A stretch of 64,000 nt of DNA. It comes from Cylindrospermum stagnale PCC 7417. Lineage in GTDB: Bacteria; Cyanobacteriota; Cyanobacteriia; Cyanobacteriales; Nostocaceae. The notes below the pieces were generated by a model. It did not search any database, was not told the origin of the DNA, and saw nothing but the letters and a program-made list of their open reading frames with translations. The DNA lies in NCBI RefSeq assembly GCF_000317535.1, contig NC_019757.1:5421501-5485500 (forward strand), given 5' to 3'. The stretch's first letter is position 1; the number at the start of each line of letters is the position of its first letter. Shown piece by piece: positions 10,001 to 17,206 of this stretch. The translations under genes and the position numbers were made by a program.

Positions 10001-10274
10001 CCCGATTTGCGGCGATGGGAGACATCAAGTGGCGTTTATTGGTGAGAGTTTCTAAACCTTGGGCGATCGCATCTGCTGGTAAACTGGGGTTGAGGCGAAT
10101 TGCTGCTGATTGGAGGCGATCGCTAAAAATGACCTCCCGTTTATCTGTGCGGTTGGATCTGTCGTTGAGATCGTCGGGGTTGGTGGTGAAGCAGTTGAGT
10201 AATTTAAAGCCTTGCTGCTTTAATTTGGCAAGTACCGCTTGTTCGATGTCATCTTCAGAGATAAAGTTAGGCAT
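7035..10274 (-). CDS. hsdR: Type I restriction enzyme, endonuclease/translocase subunit
   Basis: 1079 residues, full length for HsdR. The N-terminal PD-(D/E)xK nuclease is visible as RRPDILL (Asp151) and FIELKNS (Glu165, Lys167). The SF2 motor follows, with Walker A HTQGSGKS (305-312), motif II VDEAH (408-412), motif III FTGTPL, and late motifs in VFVCAMWLTGFDAP and QTIARANR. A helical C-terminal region ends the protein. HsdR only cleaves as part of an R2M2S complex, and the local hsdM is broken, so restriction is probably silent unless another methyltransferase subunit complements it. The frame is intact with no frameshift. Confidence 0.95.
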   Translation of the reverse strand: MPNFISEDDIEQAVLAKLKQQGFKLLNCFTTNPDDLNDRSNRTDKREVIFSDRLQSAAIRLNPSLPADAIAQGLETLTNKRHLMSPIAANREIDRLIRDGIPIEYENAQGRTEHGKVRVIDFNDLSTNGNNEYLAVSQLWIQGERNYRRPDILLYINGLPLVFIELKNSNIKLQTAFDDNLSNYKKDIPQLFLTNAFCILSNALETKIGSFTAEWEHFFNWLRVEDEKEKIDRQQIQESGTSLELAIDGLCHPSKVLDYIENFILYHKETQKIIAQNHQFIGVNRAIDAFDHREEKQGKLGVFWHTQGSGKSFSMIFYARKIFRKLTGNFTFVIITDRDDLDGQIYRNFLNTETVKKSEAAQPKNSKQMRDFLSLNKRIVFTLIQKFRYEKGKKYPLLSDRNDIIVIVDEAHRTQYKTLAENMRAGLPHANYLAFTGTPLLGKKRKTSEWFGDYVSEYNFSQSVDDGATVPLFYQKRVPEVLIQNEDLSEEFYQILEDENLDDTQQAKLERKFARETEVIKRDDRLETIAKDIAYHFPRRGYLGKGLVVSLDKFTAVKMYDKVQYHWKAEIKNLLGRIKKSANDIEKVRLKKILEFMRETQMAVVISLEGSESEVEKFAKQGLDIKPHRERMNAVDAQGHDIEYQFKDAENPLRLVFVCAMWLTGFDAPTLSTLYLDKPMKDHTLMQTIARANRVTSYQINNVTKTNGEIIDYYNVFRNMKQALADYALGDDGEKEDSPIQEKSNLFELLDDAIAQGLNFCRELGIDLESILKIQETFQKLGQLNQFADTLLQKDEWRKAFFVYQNTITSLYEACKPEIIKQPRPLVFIFQYLRGVIDSIIERKDIDSASLKIAELLDESVVADNQGFTTKEYSAEYNIIETSQIWDLSKINFEQLKAEFSHKPYKNIEITDLRSFIEDKLNKMIQQNTTRTDFAQRLQAIIDKYNAGGSSTDNYYEALVNFTENLKEEAQRHIREGLTEDELELFDLLKKDKMTADETQKVKLAAQSLLHRLTAEQPKVLVQDWYKDMQSQGKVKSAVEAVLDKNLPVSYDRVLFKSKCDTVFDLIYDHASKGVKWAV

Positions 10275-10287
10275 TGTTTAGCTGAAA

Positions 10288-10908
10288 CTACATGGACACA
10301 GCACCCCCAGCCGCAAAGACTTGTTTTGCTGTTAGTTGCAAATTAGGAAAGATTGAGGAAACGAGTTGATCGTTGTTTTGAAACAATCGCTTTTGATACT
10401 CATCCTCTACTAATGTACAAATTGTAACCGTTGGCTGCTTGGGTTTGCCAATATATTCTCTGCCACCAATGCCCAAATAATCGACAATCCAATACTCAGG
10501 TACAGCTAATAGGGCATAATCTTCAACTTTGCGGGCGTAGTCGTTCTGCCAGTTTGTACTGACAACCTCAGCAATTAGTTTAATTGAGCTTCCTGATGTA
10601 ATTACGGGTTCTTGTTGCCACAATGGTTCATTGACCAGTTGCGTTTGGTCTAACACAATCACATCGGGACGAAAAGCCGTGTTTGTTCCCAATAGTTTGA
10701 TCAAGCAACGATGGGGGATAAAATATGGCAAGTCCTGGCGGTCAATTTCTACATTCAGTTTTCGCCCGACTAAAGATGATACCTGTTCATGGGGCCCTGT
10801 TGGTTCCATCTCGATTAATTCCCCATCAATAAGTTCATAGCGATCGCGATCGCCATACTGAGTAATAAATTCATTAACGGTGATAAGTTTTGAGGCTGAT
10901 TGAACCAT
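10288..10908 (-). CDS. Uma2 family (DUF820) putative nuclease
   Basis: 206 residues of the Uma2 family, which is greatly expanded in cyanobacteria and has a restriction-endonuclease-like fold. Core residues can be seen: Asp82 in FRPDVIVLD, Glu114 in LIAEVVS and Lys127 in ARKVEDY. Biological role is not established; many copies sit near mobile or defence genes, as here between hsdR and the PIN-toxin pair. It lies 13 bp upstream of hsdR on the same strand and so may be co-transcribed with it. Confidence 0.85.
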   Translation of the reverse strand: MVQSASKLITVNEFITQYGDRDRYELIDGELIEMEPTGPHEQVSSLVGRKLNVEIDRQDLPYFIPHRCLIKLLGTNTAFRPDVIVLDQTQLVNEPLWQQEPVITSGSSIKLIAEVVSTNWQNDYARKVEDYALLAVPEYWIVDYLGIGGREYIGKPKQPTVTICTLVEDEYQKRLFQNNDQLVSSIFPNLQLTAKQVFAAGGAVSM

Positions 10909-10972
10909 GATGATTTTTCCTCATAATTATGCAATAGGCTAATAGTGAGACAATTTAGGAGGCGATCGCTAT

Positions 10973-11377
10973 TTACTCAGAACGCCAATTTTCGATTTGC
11001 AAGTTAGGTACTCTTTGAAATTCTCGGACATTAGATGTCACCACAATGTGATTATTGATTACTGCTGTAGCTGCGATGAGTACATCATAAGCACCAATAG
11101 GTGAACCTGCTAGTTTGAGAAAGCTTCTGATTTCGGCTGCTTGTTCTGCTTCTTTTGAGCCAAAAGGTAAAATTGTAATTGAGTTTAATAATGTTTCAAT
11201 AATTAATTGAATTTTAACAGCGCGTTGTGGATTTATAGCTAATCCATATTTCACCTCCATAACTGTTAGAGATGAAACAAAAATTTCAGCAGGGGAGATT
11301 AATTTTATTCGCTTGAGGGTGTTTTCTTCTCCTTTGACAAAATCACTAATAACGCAAGTATCCAGTAGATAACCCAT
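10973..11377 (-). CDS. vapC: PIN-domain ribonuclease toxin, VapC type
   Basis: 134 residues with the PIN acidic set: Asp6 in LLDTCVISD, Glu41 in VMEVKYGL, Asp98 in GAYDVLIAATA, and the C-terminal TSNVREF motif, where Asn replaces the usual Asp, as is common in VapC. VapC toxins cut tRNA or rRNA in a magnesium-dependent way. The antitoxin-like gene ends 2 bp upstream, the classic VapBC arrangement. The pair is nested inside the hsd locus between hsdS and Uma2/hsdR. Confidence 0.88.
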   Translation of the reverse strand: MGYLLDTCVISDFVKGEENTLKRIKLISPAEIFVSSLTVMEVKYGLAINPQRAVKIQLIIETLLNSITILPFGSKEAEQAAEIRSFLKLAGSPIGAYDVLIAATAVINNHIVVTSNVREFQRVPNLQIENWRSE

Positions 11378-11379
11378 AA

Positions 11380-11595
11380 TTAAAGTTCTATTTCGTTAGG
11401 TGGTATCAGTTCATCTCGATATGATTCAAAGATGATACTTTCTTTTACACCTTGATATTCCATGATCATTTCTGGCCATTTCGTGGGTTTGGTTTCTAGG
11501 AAGGTGACGAAAACTAGGCTTTCAGCGATACCTTCTGGTGTTTCATCTAGTTCAATTTTGCCGTTTTTATAAATTCCTTGAATTGTTTTTAACAT
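11380..11595 (-). CDS. VapB-like antitoxin (AF2212/DUF104-like)
   Basis: 71 residues beginning MLKTIQGIYKNGKIELDE, the N-terminal beta-strand signature of AF2212-like/DUF104 antitoxins. The C-terminal half is acidic and probably disordered, as expected for the toxin-wrapping part. A good GGAGG-like site (TAGGAGGTAAGC on the minus strand) lies before the ATG. It is placed directly upstream of vapC on the same strand. Family assignment is from the N-terminus only. Confidence 0.75.
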   Translation of the reverse strand: MLKTIQGIYKNGKIELDETPEGIAESLVFVTFLETKPTKWPEMIMEYQGVKESIIFESYRDELIPPNEIEL

Positions 11596-11636
11596 ATAGC
11601 TTACCTCCTACATGAATTTTAACCGATTTATTCTAA

Positions 11637-12896
11637 TTATTCTGTCATGCTGGGCGGAAATTGGATGTCTAAGTCTTCGACGGAAAGCTTACCTGATATG
11701 AGACGAGTTAGAAGGCGATCGCGTGTTTGTTTGAGAATTTCGTTTGAATTACTACATTTACACATCAATGAGAACAAAGCATCAAATTTTTTTTGATATG
11801 AAGTGAGTATTTTTGTTTCTGGTAATATAATCTGTAATTTCTTTAAAAAATCCCAATCGGCGCGGGGCATTTTTGTGCCTTTTGAGGAGATTGTGGCTAA
11901 TACTATGAAAGTATCACTAAATATAGTAAATAATATAAATCCTTCATATTCATTTAGTTTTGGTCTTATAACTATTGTATCTGATGAACAAGCCCCAGAA
12001 AAATTAGCTAAAGCCATTTTATGTAAATATGGTCTAATTTTTCCAAATAAAATATCTCTCTCCTTAAACAAAAGTTTATCACTTTGAACAGAATCAGCAG
12101 TATTAAAATCTTTAATTAATATTGATTCTCTTGGTAAATTTTCTAAGCCTAAATACTTTGTACTTCCATCAAGATTTTTGATTTTAACTCCATTACGAAT
12201 CTCTTTGCAGATAGCTTCAATTTTTACCGATTCCCAACCCTCCGGGATGCCTTTATGAAACTTAACCTGTTCATGACCCGGAAACCGCAGACGGACAAAC
12301 CACTCGCGGTAGATTTCCTCAGCCATTTTTTCTAATATGGCAATACGGCGATTATTGTTTTCAATCAGGTCATCATAAGCAGAAAGTATCGCCGCAATCT
12401 TTTTCTGAACAGGAAGCGGAGGAATAGGAATATTTATGCGCTTGACAATATCTTGGTTCAGTGAACTCATCGTTGCGCCAAAAGAACCTTGAGCTTCCAT
12501 CCAATATTTATGAGCGTTAGTAGTGAAATAATACGAAAGGAATTTAGTAGACAATTTATTAGATTTGATTCTTAATCTTAAACAATCAGAACCTTGTATC
12601 CATTGTTCGCTTTTCTTTGTAATTAGAATATGTCTATCAACAGCACCTTTTCTACCAAAGACAATATCATCTAGAACTAACCTATGTACTTTTAATCTTT
12701 CAGCAGTTTTATCATCTAGGAATTCAAGCTTTGCATCTGTGAGTGATCCATAACCTATATTTCTCACATTTATTACTGGTATACCATTAGCAATATATTC
12801 ACTAGCTTTGAGCTGAGTTCCAAAAGGCCCAGTTTGCAGTTCAGCCTGATTTTCTTTTACTAGGTCATTTATCTGTATAATTTCCCAATCACTCAT
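11637..12896 (-). CDS. hsdS: Type I restriction-modification specificity subunit
   Basis: 419 residues with the two-half architecture of HsdS. Target-recognition domain 1 (about 1-150) is followed by a conserved coiled-coil region IPIPPLPVQKKIAAILS with AYDDLIENNNRRIAILEKMA. TRD2 (about 215-370) follows, and a second, weaker coiled coil ends the protein (TRDRLLTRLISGKL). It recognises the bipartite DNA target. The start ATGA overlaps the end of the hsdM remnant by four bases. The two spacer regions differ in strength, and the second conserved region is degenerate. Confidence 0.9.
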   Translation of the reverse strand: MSDWEIIQINDLVKENQAELQTGPFGTQLKASEYIANGIPVINVRNIGYGSLTDAKLEFLDDKTAERLKVHRLVLDDIVFGRKGAVDRHILITKKSEQWIQGSDCLRLRIKSNKLSTKFLSYYFTTNAHKYWMEAQGSFGATMSSLNQDIVKRINIPIPPLPVQKKIAAILSAYDDLIENNNRRIAILEKMAEEIYREWFVRLRFPGHEQVKFHKGIPEGWESVKIEAICKEIRNGVKIKNLDGSTKYLGLENLPRESILIKDFNTADSVQSDKLLFKERDILFGKIRPYLHKMALANFSGACSSDTIVIRPKLNEYEGFILFTIFSDTFIVLATISSKGTKMPRADWDFLKKLQIILPETKILTSYQKKFDALFSLMCKCSNSNEILKQTRDRLLTRLISGKLSVEDLDIQFPPSMTE

Positions 12897-13757
12897 AAAT
12901 CCCCTGCTACCTCTCGCACATTATGAGCAATAATCCCCTCTAACAAATGCGCCTCTTGATTTAGCTTTTCCAACTCCTGATTTAAACTCAAAATCTCCTC
13001 AATAAACTCCTCCTCAGTCTTCCCATCTTCCTCAATCACCACCCCCACATACCGCCCAGGATTTAGGGAATAATCCTGTTCCTTCACATCTGCTGGAGTC
13101 GCCAACTTACACAACCCCGTCACATCCTCATATTCTGCCTTCGGGAAGCGTTCCTGTAACCAGCGAATGTGGATAAAAAATGATTCCGCCGATTTTACAT
13201 CTGTATGCAGGGTTTCCAGCGTGGCTTTGAGTGTCTTAACTTGCTTGTCAATCTGTCCCCGTTTCCTCTCTTCCTTTGCCTTTTCTGCTAAAGCTGTTTC
13301 ATGGGCGCGGATAGTTTTATCAAGCTGCTTCAATCCCAGATGGATGTCATCAAAAAATGGTTTAAATGCCGCGCTGAGTTCTTGCTGTACTTGATTTTGT
13401 ATATCTATATTTATTTCGGGGAAATTGTATTTATCTAAATAACCTTGATACTGAATTTCTAAATCTGGCAAATCATCCCACAAATTGAGAAAATCAACAG
13501 CCGCTTTCCTAGCTTTAACATCATCCGTTCCATCATTCAATACAGTGATTAGCTGCTGGGAAACTTGCTGCACCTGTGCTTGATTCTCTCTTAGCTTCAC
13601 CATCCCTTGCTGAAAATAATTATTAATCAGTTCAATAAAGCGATGGCTTTTACCCCGGCGCAAATGGCTGATAATCGCAATATTACTAATTTGTTCTGTG
13701 GAAAACTCCCGATGTGCGCGGTCAACCTGAGTAAAAATATAGCTTTAGCAAATAGTC
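12893..13757 (-). pseudogene. hsdM: hsdM pseudogene, C-terminal fragment
   Basis: The frame reads IFTQVDRAHREFSTEQ, then HLRRGKSHRFIELINNYFQQG, then a long helical tail to residue VAGDL. This is the C-terminal part of a type I methyltransferase subunit, which contacts HsdS. The apparent start at 13663 (TTG) is an artefact; homology runs back in the same frame to about 13757, where it meets the N-terminal fragment in another frame. The SAM-binding FxGxG motif and the catalytic (N/D)PP(Y/F) motif are absent. The end overlaps hsdS by four bases, so the original operon order hsdM-hsdS is kept. Confidence 0.88.
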
Positions 13758-14024
13758 ATAGCGGGCATGATCTGGCAGATAAAACCCACACTTCTCAATG
13801 GCAATTTCGGCGATCGCCTTTTCTCTGCGAGTTCCTTTGAGTGCTTCATATTCTTGCTGGATCTCTGCCGCATACTGACGATACTTGTTATCGGCAAACT
13901 TGAGAAATATTAACCCCATCACGGGCGTTGAATACTCACTAGATTTCAAGTCAGAGTTTGCCCGCATGGTATCGGCACTCTGCCAAAGGTTCGCTTCAAG
14001 TCGTTTTAGTTCTTCTGGGGTCAA
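13722..14024 (-). pseudogene. hsdM: hsdM pseudogene, N-terminal fragment
   Basis: About 92 residues (TTG start, TPEELKRLEANLWQSADTMR, then SSEYSTPVMGLIFLKFADNKY) match the N-terminal helical domain of HsdM. After ARYDYLLK the homology stops and the frame runs into the other fragment out of phase, ending at the TGA at 13722. The simplest reading is one internal deletion of roughly 250-300 codons, including the whole methyltransferase catalytic core, plus a frameshift at about 13743-13757. No good ribosome-binding site is seen before the TTG. Confidence 0.88.
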
Positions 14025-14140
14025 AGCTGTGAGTGGGTGATTTATCTGTTCTGCGAGAACATGAACATTGAAATTATATGCACAACTGGGTTATGTTATG
14101 ACGTGAGTTAAAGCAGATGCTGAAACCCTTAAATTCTGAC

Positions 14141-14701
14141 ATGGCGAAAACAGAAAAGCAGAAAATGCTCGCAGGTGAGTTATATTTGGCAACAGATCCG
14201 GAATTAGCTGCCGAACATCTGCGTGCTGGGCTTCTGCTAAAAAGATACAATGCAACTACGGGAGAACAGCAAAAAAATCGCTGGCAAATCCTACAAGAAT
14301 TATTCGCCAAAATTGGGCAAAAAGTAACGATTGTACCGCCTTTTCACTGCGACTATGGCAGTAATATTTATGCTGGTGACAACTCATATATTAATTATGG
14401 CTGCGTGATTTTAGACTGCAACATAGTTAACATTGGAGACAATGTCTTACTAGCACCCTATGTGCAGATTTACACAGCTTATCACCCGACAGAACCGGAA
14501 ATTCGCCTGACAGGGAAAGAACTAGCAGCCCCGATAACAATTGGTAATAACGTCTGGATTGGTGGCGGTGCGATCGTTTGTCCAGGCGTAACCATTGGTG
14601 ATCATTCAAGCATCGGGGCTGGTAGTGTAGTTGTTAAAGATATACCTGCAAATGTCGTTGCTGCGGGTAATCCCTGCCGGATTATTCGCCATTTGACCTA
14701 A
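14141..14701 (+). CDS. Maltose/galactoside O-acetyltransferase family (left-handed beta-helix)
   Basis: 186 residues from the ATG at 14141 (an in-frame ATG at 14117 adds eight residues). The 14141 start is chosen because MAKTEKQKMLAGELY aligns with the usual Maa/NodL/LacA start. Maltose-acetyltransferase N-terminal domain comes first, then hexapeptide repeats, the presumed catalytic His in YTAYHPTEPE, and the closing IGNNVWIGGGAIVCPGVTIG and AGNPCRII motifs. It transfers acetyl from acetyl-CoA to a sugar hydroxyl; the natural acceptor is unknown. It is divergent from the hsd locus. Confidence 0.88.
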   Translation: MAKTEKQKMLAGELYLATDPELAAEHLRAGLLLKRYNATTGEQQKNRWQILQELFAKIGQKVTIVPPFHCDYGSNIYAGDNSYINYGCVILDCNIVNIGDNVLLAPYVQIYTAYHPTEPEIRLTGKELAAPITIGNNVWIGGGAIVCPGVTIGDHSSIGAGSVVVKDIPANVVAAGNPCRIIRHLT

Positions 14702-14711
14702 AACTGATTTT

Positions 14712-15095
14712 TTAGAATTTGTAGCCTCTAGCGAGCCAATATTGCCAGTCTGCAAGCGCTTCTTGGGTTTCGCTATCAGCATCAATTGCTTCTATTTCCG
14801 ATAGCTTGGCAGTAAACACATCTTCATCTTTACCATCTGGATAAACCACTTCCACCAACATATCTTTTAAACACTCATCCTCCGGTGCCATTCCTAGCAC
14901 TTCAACTTGTTTCTCCTCAACGGCGGCGGTTGATTTGCGTCCCTTCTTTTTCCACTTAGCTAGAAAAGGAACGTTGAGAGTGTCATCGAGGTAGTAGTAC
15001 CAACCCATGGCCCGTTCTTCTTTATCATCAGCATCGACAATTATTTCTGTTTTAATGCGATGCTCGCGGATTGCTTCAGGTTCAACACTAGGCAT
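14712..15095 (-). CDS. CcbP-like calcium-binding protein
   Basis: 127-residue acidic protein with REHRIKTEIIVDADDKEE, then AMGWYYYLDD and FLAKWKKKG. This is the pattern of the cyanobacterial calcium-binding family named after CcbP of Anabaena, a regulator of free calcium during heterocyst formation. No EF hand is present; binding in the family uses a negatively charged surface, and acidic residues are dense in the C-terminal half. I cannot say whether this is the orthologue or a paralogue. Upstream and in frame, codons from 15203 encode MIRSFYTTVRQQLEN, then a TGA, then 20 open codons into the start. This may be chance. Confidence 0.7.
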   Translation of the reverse strand: MPSVEPEAIREHRIKTEIIVDADDKEERAMGWYYYLDDTLNVPFLAKWKKKGRKSTAAVEEKQVEVLGMAPEDECLKDMLVEVVYPDGKDEDVFTAKLSEIEAIDADSETQEALADWQYWLARGYKF

Positions 15096-15724
15096 AAGAC
15101 AAATGCTGGCAATGATGAATTCTGAAATCTGGTATAGCGTTTTGGCGAACGCCTGTCAATTTTCTAGCTGCTGTCTCACCGTAGTATAAAAGGAGCGAAT
15201 CATCGTTATTTTCCTATTTTTTCGCTTTTCTGCCATAAAACGGGTAATTTCTGACCTTAAAAGAAATTTGCTGGAGGTTTAAAAGGCGATGGCGCGGTGC
15301 GATCGCATCCGCTGAGAGGATGTCTGAGAAGTTGTTAGTGATAAATCAAACACTGGTAGATCCCCCTAAATCCACGCCAGTCGCTCATGGGGAGCCACTG
15401 CGTTGGGCGGCTCCGCCGACTTGAAGCATGTGGCGTGGAGACCCCCAAGACCGCGCTGGCTCCCCTTAAAAAAGGGGACTTTGACTCTTGTTCCCCCCTT
15501 AAAAAGGGGGGTTAGGGGGGATCTCGATCAATTTTGATACTTTTCAGACATCCCCTGAGACACTCCAAATTTTCTTGTGGGACGGGCTTTCCGGCCCGTC
15601 CCACAAGATTGGGTAATTTATTTCTTGGAAATCCCTAATGAAAATCAAGCTAAATTTAAAGGAAGAGGAACACAGATAAAATTATCAAGAGAGCGAACCT
15701 TAGCGTTTCAACAGAATTAATATT
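15096..15724. repeat. Repeat-rich gap before the ribokinase gene
   Basis: No convincing gene. The stretch holds a GATCCCCC-type inverted repeat (about 15361-15523) interrupted by a second palindromic block with arms CCACGCCA/TGGCGTGG (about 15373-15439). Next is a hairpin element at 15565-15638 whose core is TTGTGGGACGGGC/GCCCGTCCCACAA and which ends TTTATTTCTTGGAAATCCCT. The last element shares both core and end with the one at 22179-22307. The bases before 15725 contain no clear ribosome-binding site. Confidence 0.8.
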
Positions 15725-16666
15725 ATGACAATAATCGTCTTTGGTAGTATCAATATAGATTTAGTCGCCACAGCCAAGAGCTTACCAGTTGCCGGCGAAA
15801 CCCTATTAGGAGAAAGTTTTTTGAAAGTACCGGGAGGGAAAGGTGCAAATCAAGCGGTAGCATTAGCGCGGTTGGGAATTCCTACTCAAATTGTCGGACG
15901 TGTTGGTGCAGATAGTTTTGGTGAAGAACTGGTTAGCAATTTGCAAGCATCGGGTGTACAAACTGATAATATCTTAGTTGATGAAAGCGTGAGTTCTGGA
16001 GTTGCTATCATCAACGTAGATCATCATGGTGAAAATCAAATCGTTGTTGTTCCCGGTGCAAATGGGAGAGTTAATCAAGAAGATGTAGAACGATTATCTC
16101 GGTTATTACCAACAGCGACAGCAATACTTTTACAGCTAGAAATTCCGATGGCGGCGGTGGTGGCAGCTGCCCAAGCGGCACGTAATGCCAATATAACAGT
16201 AATTCTCGACCCAGCACCGGCGCGATCGCATTTACCAGAGGAACTTTACCCGTTAGTGGATATTATCACACCAAATGAGGTTGAGGCGGGGCAGTTGGTG
16301 GGTTTTGCGGTGGATGGGGAAGAAACAGCAGCTCAGGCTACTGCGATTTTATTACAAAGGGGGGTGAAATGCGCGATCGCTAAATTGGGTGCAAAAGGCG
16401 TTTACTGTGCCACCGCTGAAGAAAGTTTTTTTCTAAGAGCGTTCCCAGTTCAAGCCGTTGACACAGTCGCCGCTGGTGATGCTTTTAACGGTGGTTTAGC
16501 AGCAGCACTTACCGCCGGACTTTCTTTACATCAGGCGGTTGTTTGGGGTGCAGCAGCGGGTGCTTTAGCAACAACAAAACAAGGCGCACAAACTTCGCTA
16601 CCCGACAAGTCTACCTTTGATGCCTTTCTTCGGCAAAAAGGATTACAGCAGTTTTCATCTATTTGA
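15725..16666 (+). CDS. rbsK: Ribokinase (PfkB family)
   Basis: 313 residues. Substrate motif VFGSINIDLV opens the protein, GGKGANQAVALARLG (about 38-52) is the first PfkB signature, and DTVAAGDAFNGGLAAAL (near 245-261) is the second, with the catalytic Asp and anion-hole GAGD-like turn. It phosphorylates D-ribose to ribose 5-phosphate. Next to a nucleoside hydrolase and a base deaminase it most likely handles ribose freed from nucleosides. A palindromic repeat and a TTTTGAA heptamer array separate it from the convergent deaminase gene. Confidence 0.93.
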   Translation: MTIIVFGSINIDLVATAKSLPVAGETLLGESFLKVPGGKGANQAVALARLGIPTQIVGRVGADSFGEELVSNLQASGVQTDNILVDESVSSGVAIINVDHHGENQIVVVPGANGRVNQEDVERLSRLLPTATAILLQLEIPMAAVVAAAQAARNANITVILDPAPARSHLPEELYPLVDIITPNEVEAGQLVGFAVDGEETAAQATAILLQRGVKCAIAKLGAKGVYCATAEESFFLRAFPVQAVDTVAAGDAFNGGLAAALTAGLSLHQAVVWGAAAGALATTKQGAQTSLPDKSTFDAFLRQKGLQQFSSI

Positions 16667-16683
16667 ACTACATCTCTCAAAAT

Positions 16684-16710
16684 GTAGAGACGTTGCATGC
16701 AACGTCTCTA
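16684..16710. repeat. Palindromic repeat, copy 1 of 3
   Basis: A 26-bp perfect palindrome centred on GTTGCATGCAAC with arms TAGAGAC/GTCTCTA. Further copies are at 18200-18227 and 21193-21220. It lies just after the ribokinase stop and could form a hairpin in either transcript. Confidence 0.9.
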
Positions 16711-16719
16711 GATCATTAA

Positions 16720-16756
16720 TTTTGAATTTTGAATTTTGAATTTTGAATTTTGAATT
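16720..16756. repeat. TTTTGAA heptamer array
   Basis: Five consecutive TTTTGAA units lie between the convergent ribokinase and deaminase genes. The same heptamer recurs at 60152-60196. It is a typical short tandem repeat of Nostocales. Confidence 0.9.
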
Positions 16757-16757
16757 G

Positions 16758-17189
16758 TTATTTACCAATATCCTCATTCCAGAGTTCTGGTTTCTCTGTA
16801 ATAAATTCACTCATCATCTGTGCGCATTCATCAAGATTGAGATCAATTACTTCCACACCGTGGGATACCATAAAATCTTTAGCACCGGGAAAAGTTCTCG
16901 ATTCCCCAGCAATAACTTTTTTAATGCCAAATTGCACCACAGCACCAGCGCACAAATAGCACGGCATTAAGGTTGAATAGAGAGTTGTACCTTTGTAGCT
17001 GCCAATTCTGCCAGCATTGCGGAGACAATCGATTTCGGCATGGGTAACAGGATCACCATCTTGCACACGTTTATTGTGTCCTCTGCCGAGAATTTTGCCA
17101 TCTTTGACGAGAATGGAACCAATGGGAATTCCCCCTTCTTGTCTGCCTTGTTGGGCTTCGGTAATTGCAGCTTGCATAAATTCGTCCAT
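16758..17189 (-). CDS. Cytosine deaminase, yeast Fcy1 type
   Basis: 143 residues of the zinc-dependent CDA fold. Zinc site: His50 and Glu52 in THAEID, Cys77 and Cys80 in TLMPCYLCAGA. The text around it (GGIPIGSILV, GRGHNKR, and the C-terminal EKPELWNEDIG) is closer to yeast cytosine deaminase than to bacterial TadA or guanine deaminase as I remember them. It would convert cytosine to uracil. The start is only 17 bp from the divergently transcribed nucleoside hydrolase, so their promoters must overlap. Confidence 0.82.
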   Translation of the reverse strand: MDEFMQAAITEAQQGRQEGGIPIGSILVKDGKILGRGHNKRVQDGDPVTHAEIDCLRNAGRIGSYKGTTLYSTLMPCYLCAGAVVQFGIKKVIAGESRTFPGAKDFMVSHGVEVIDLNLDECAQMMSEFITEKPELWNEDIGK

Positions 17190-17206
17190 TTCTCTATTCT
17201 CCTAAT

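Noticed and set aside
15096-15203. N-terminal extension or second gene before the CcbP-like start
   Set aside because: An in-frame TGA at 15156-15158 interrupts it, and the stretch has no recognised similarity; kept only as a remark.
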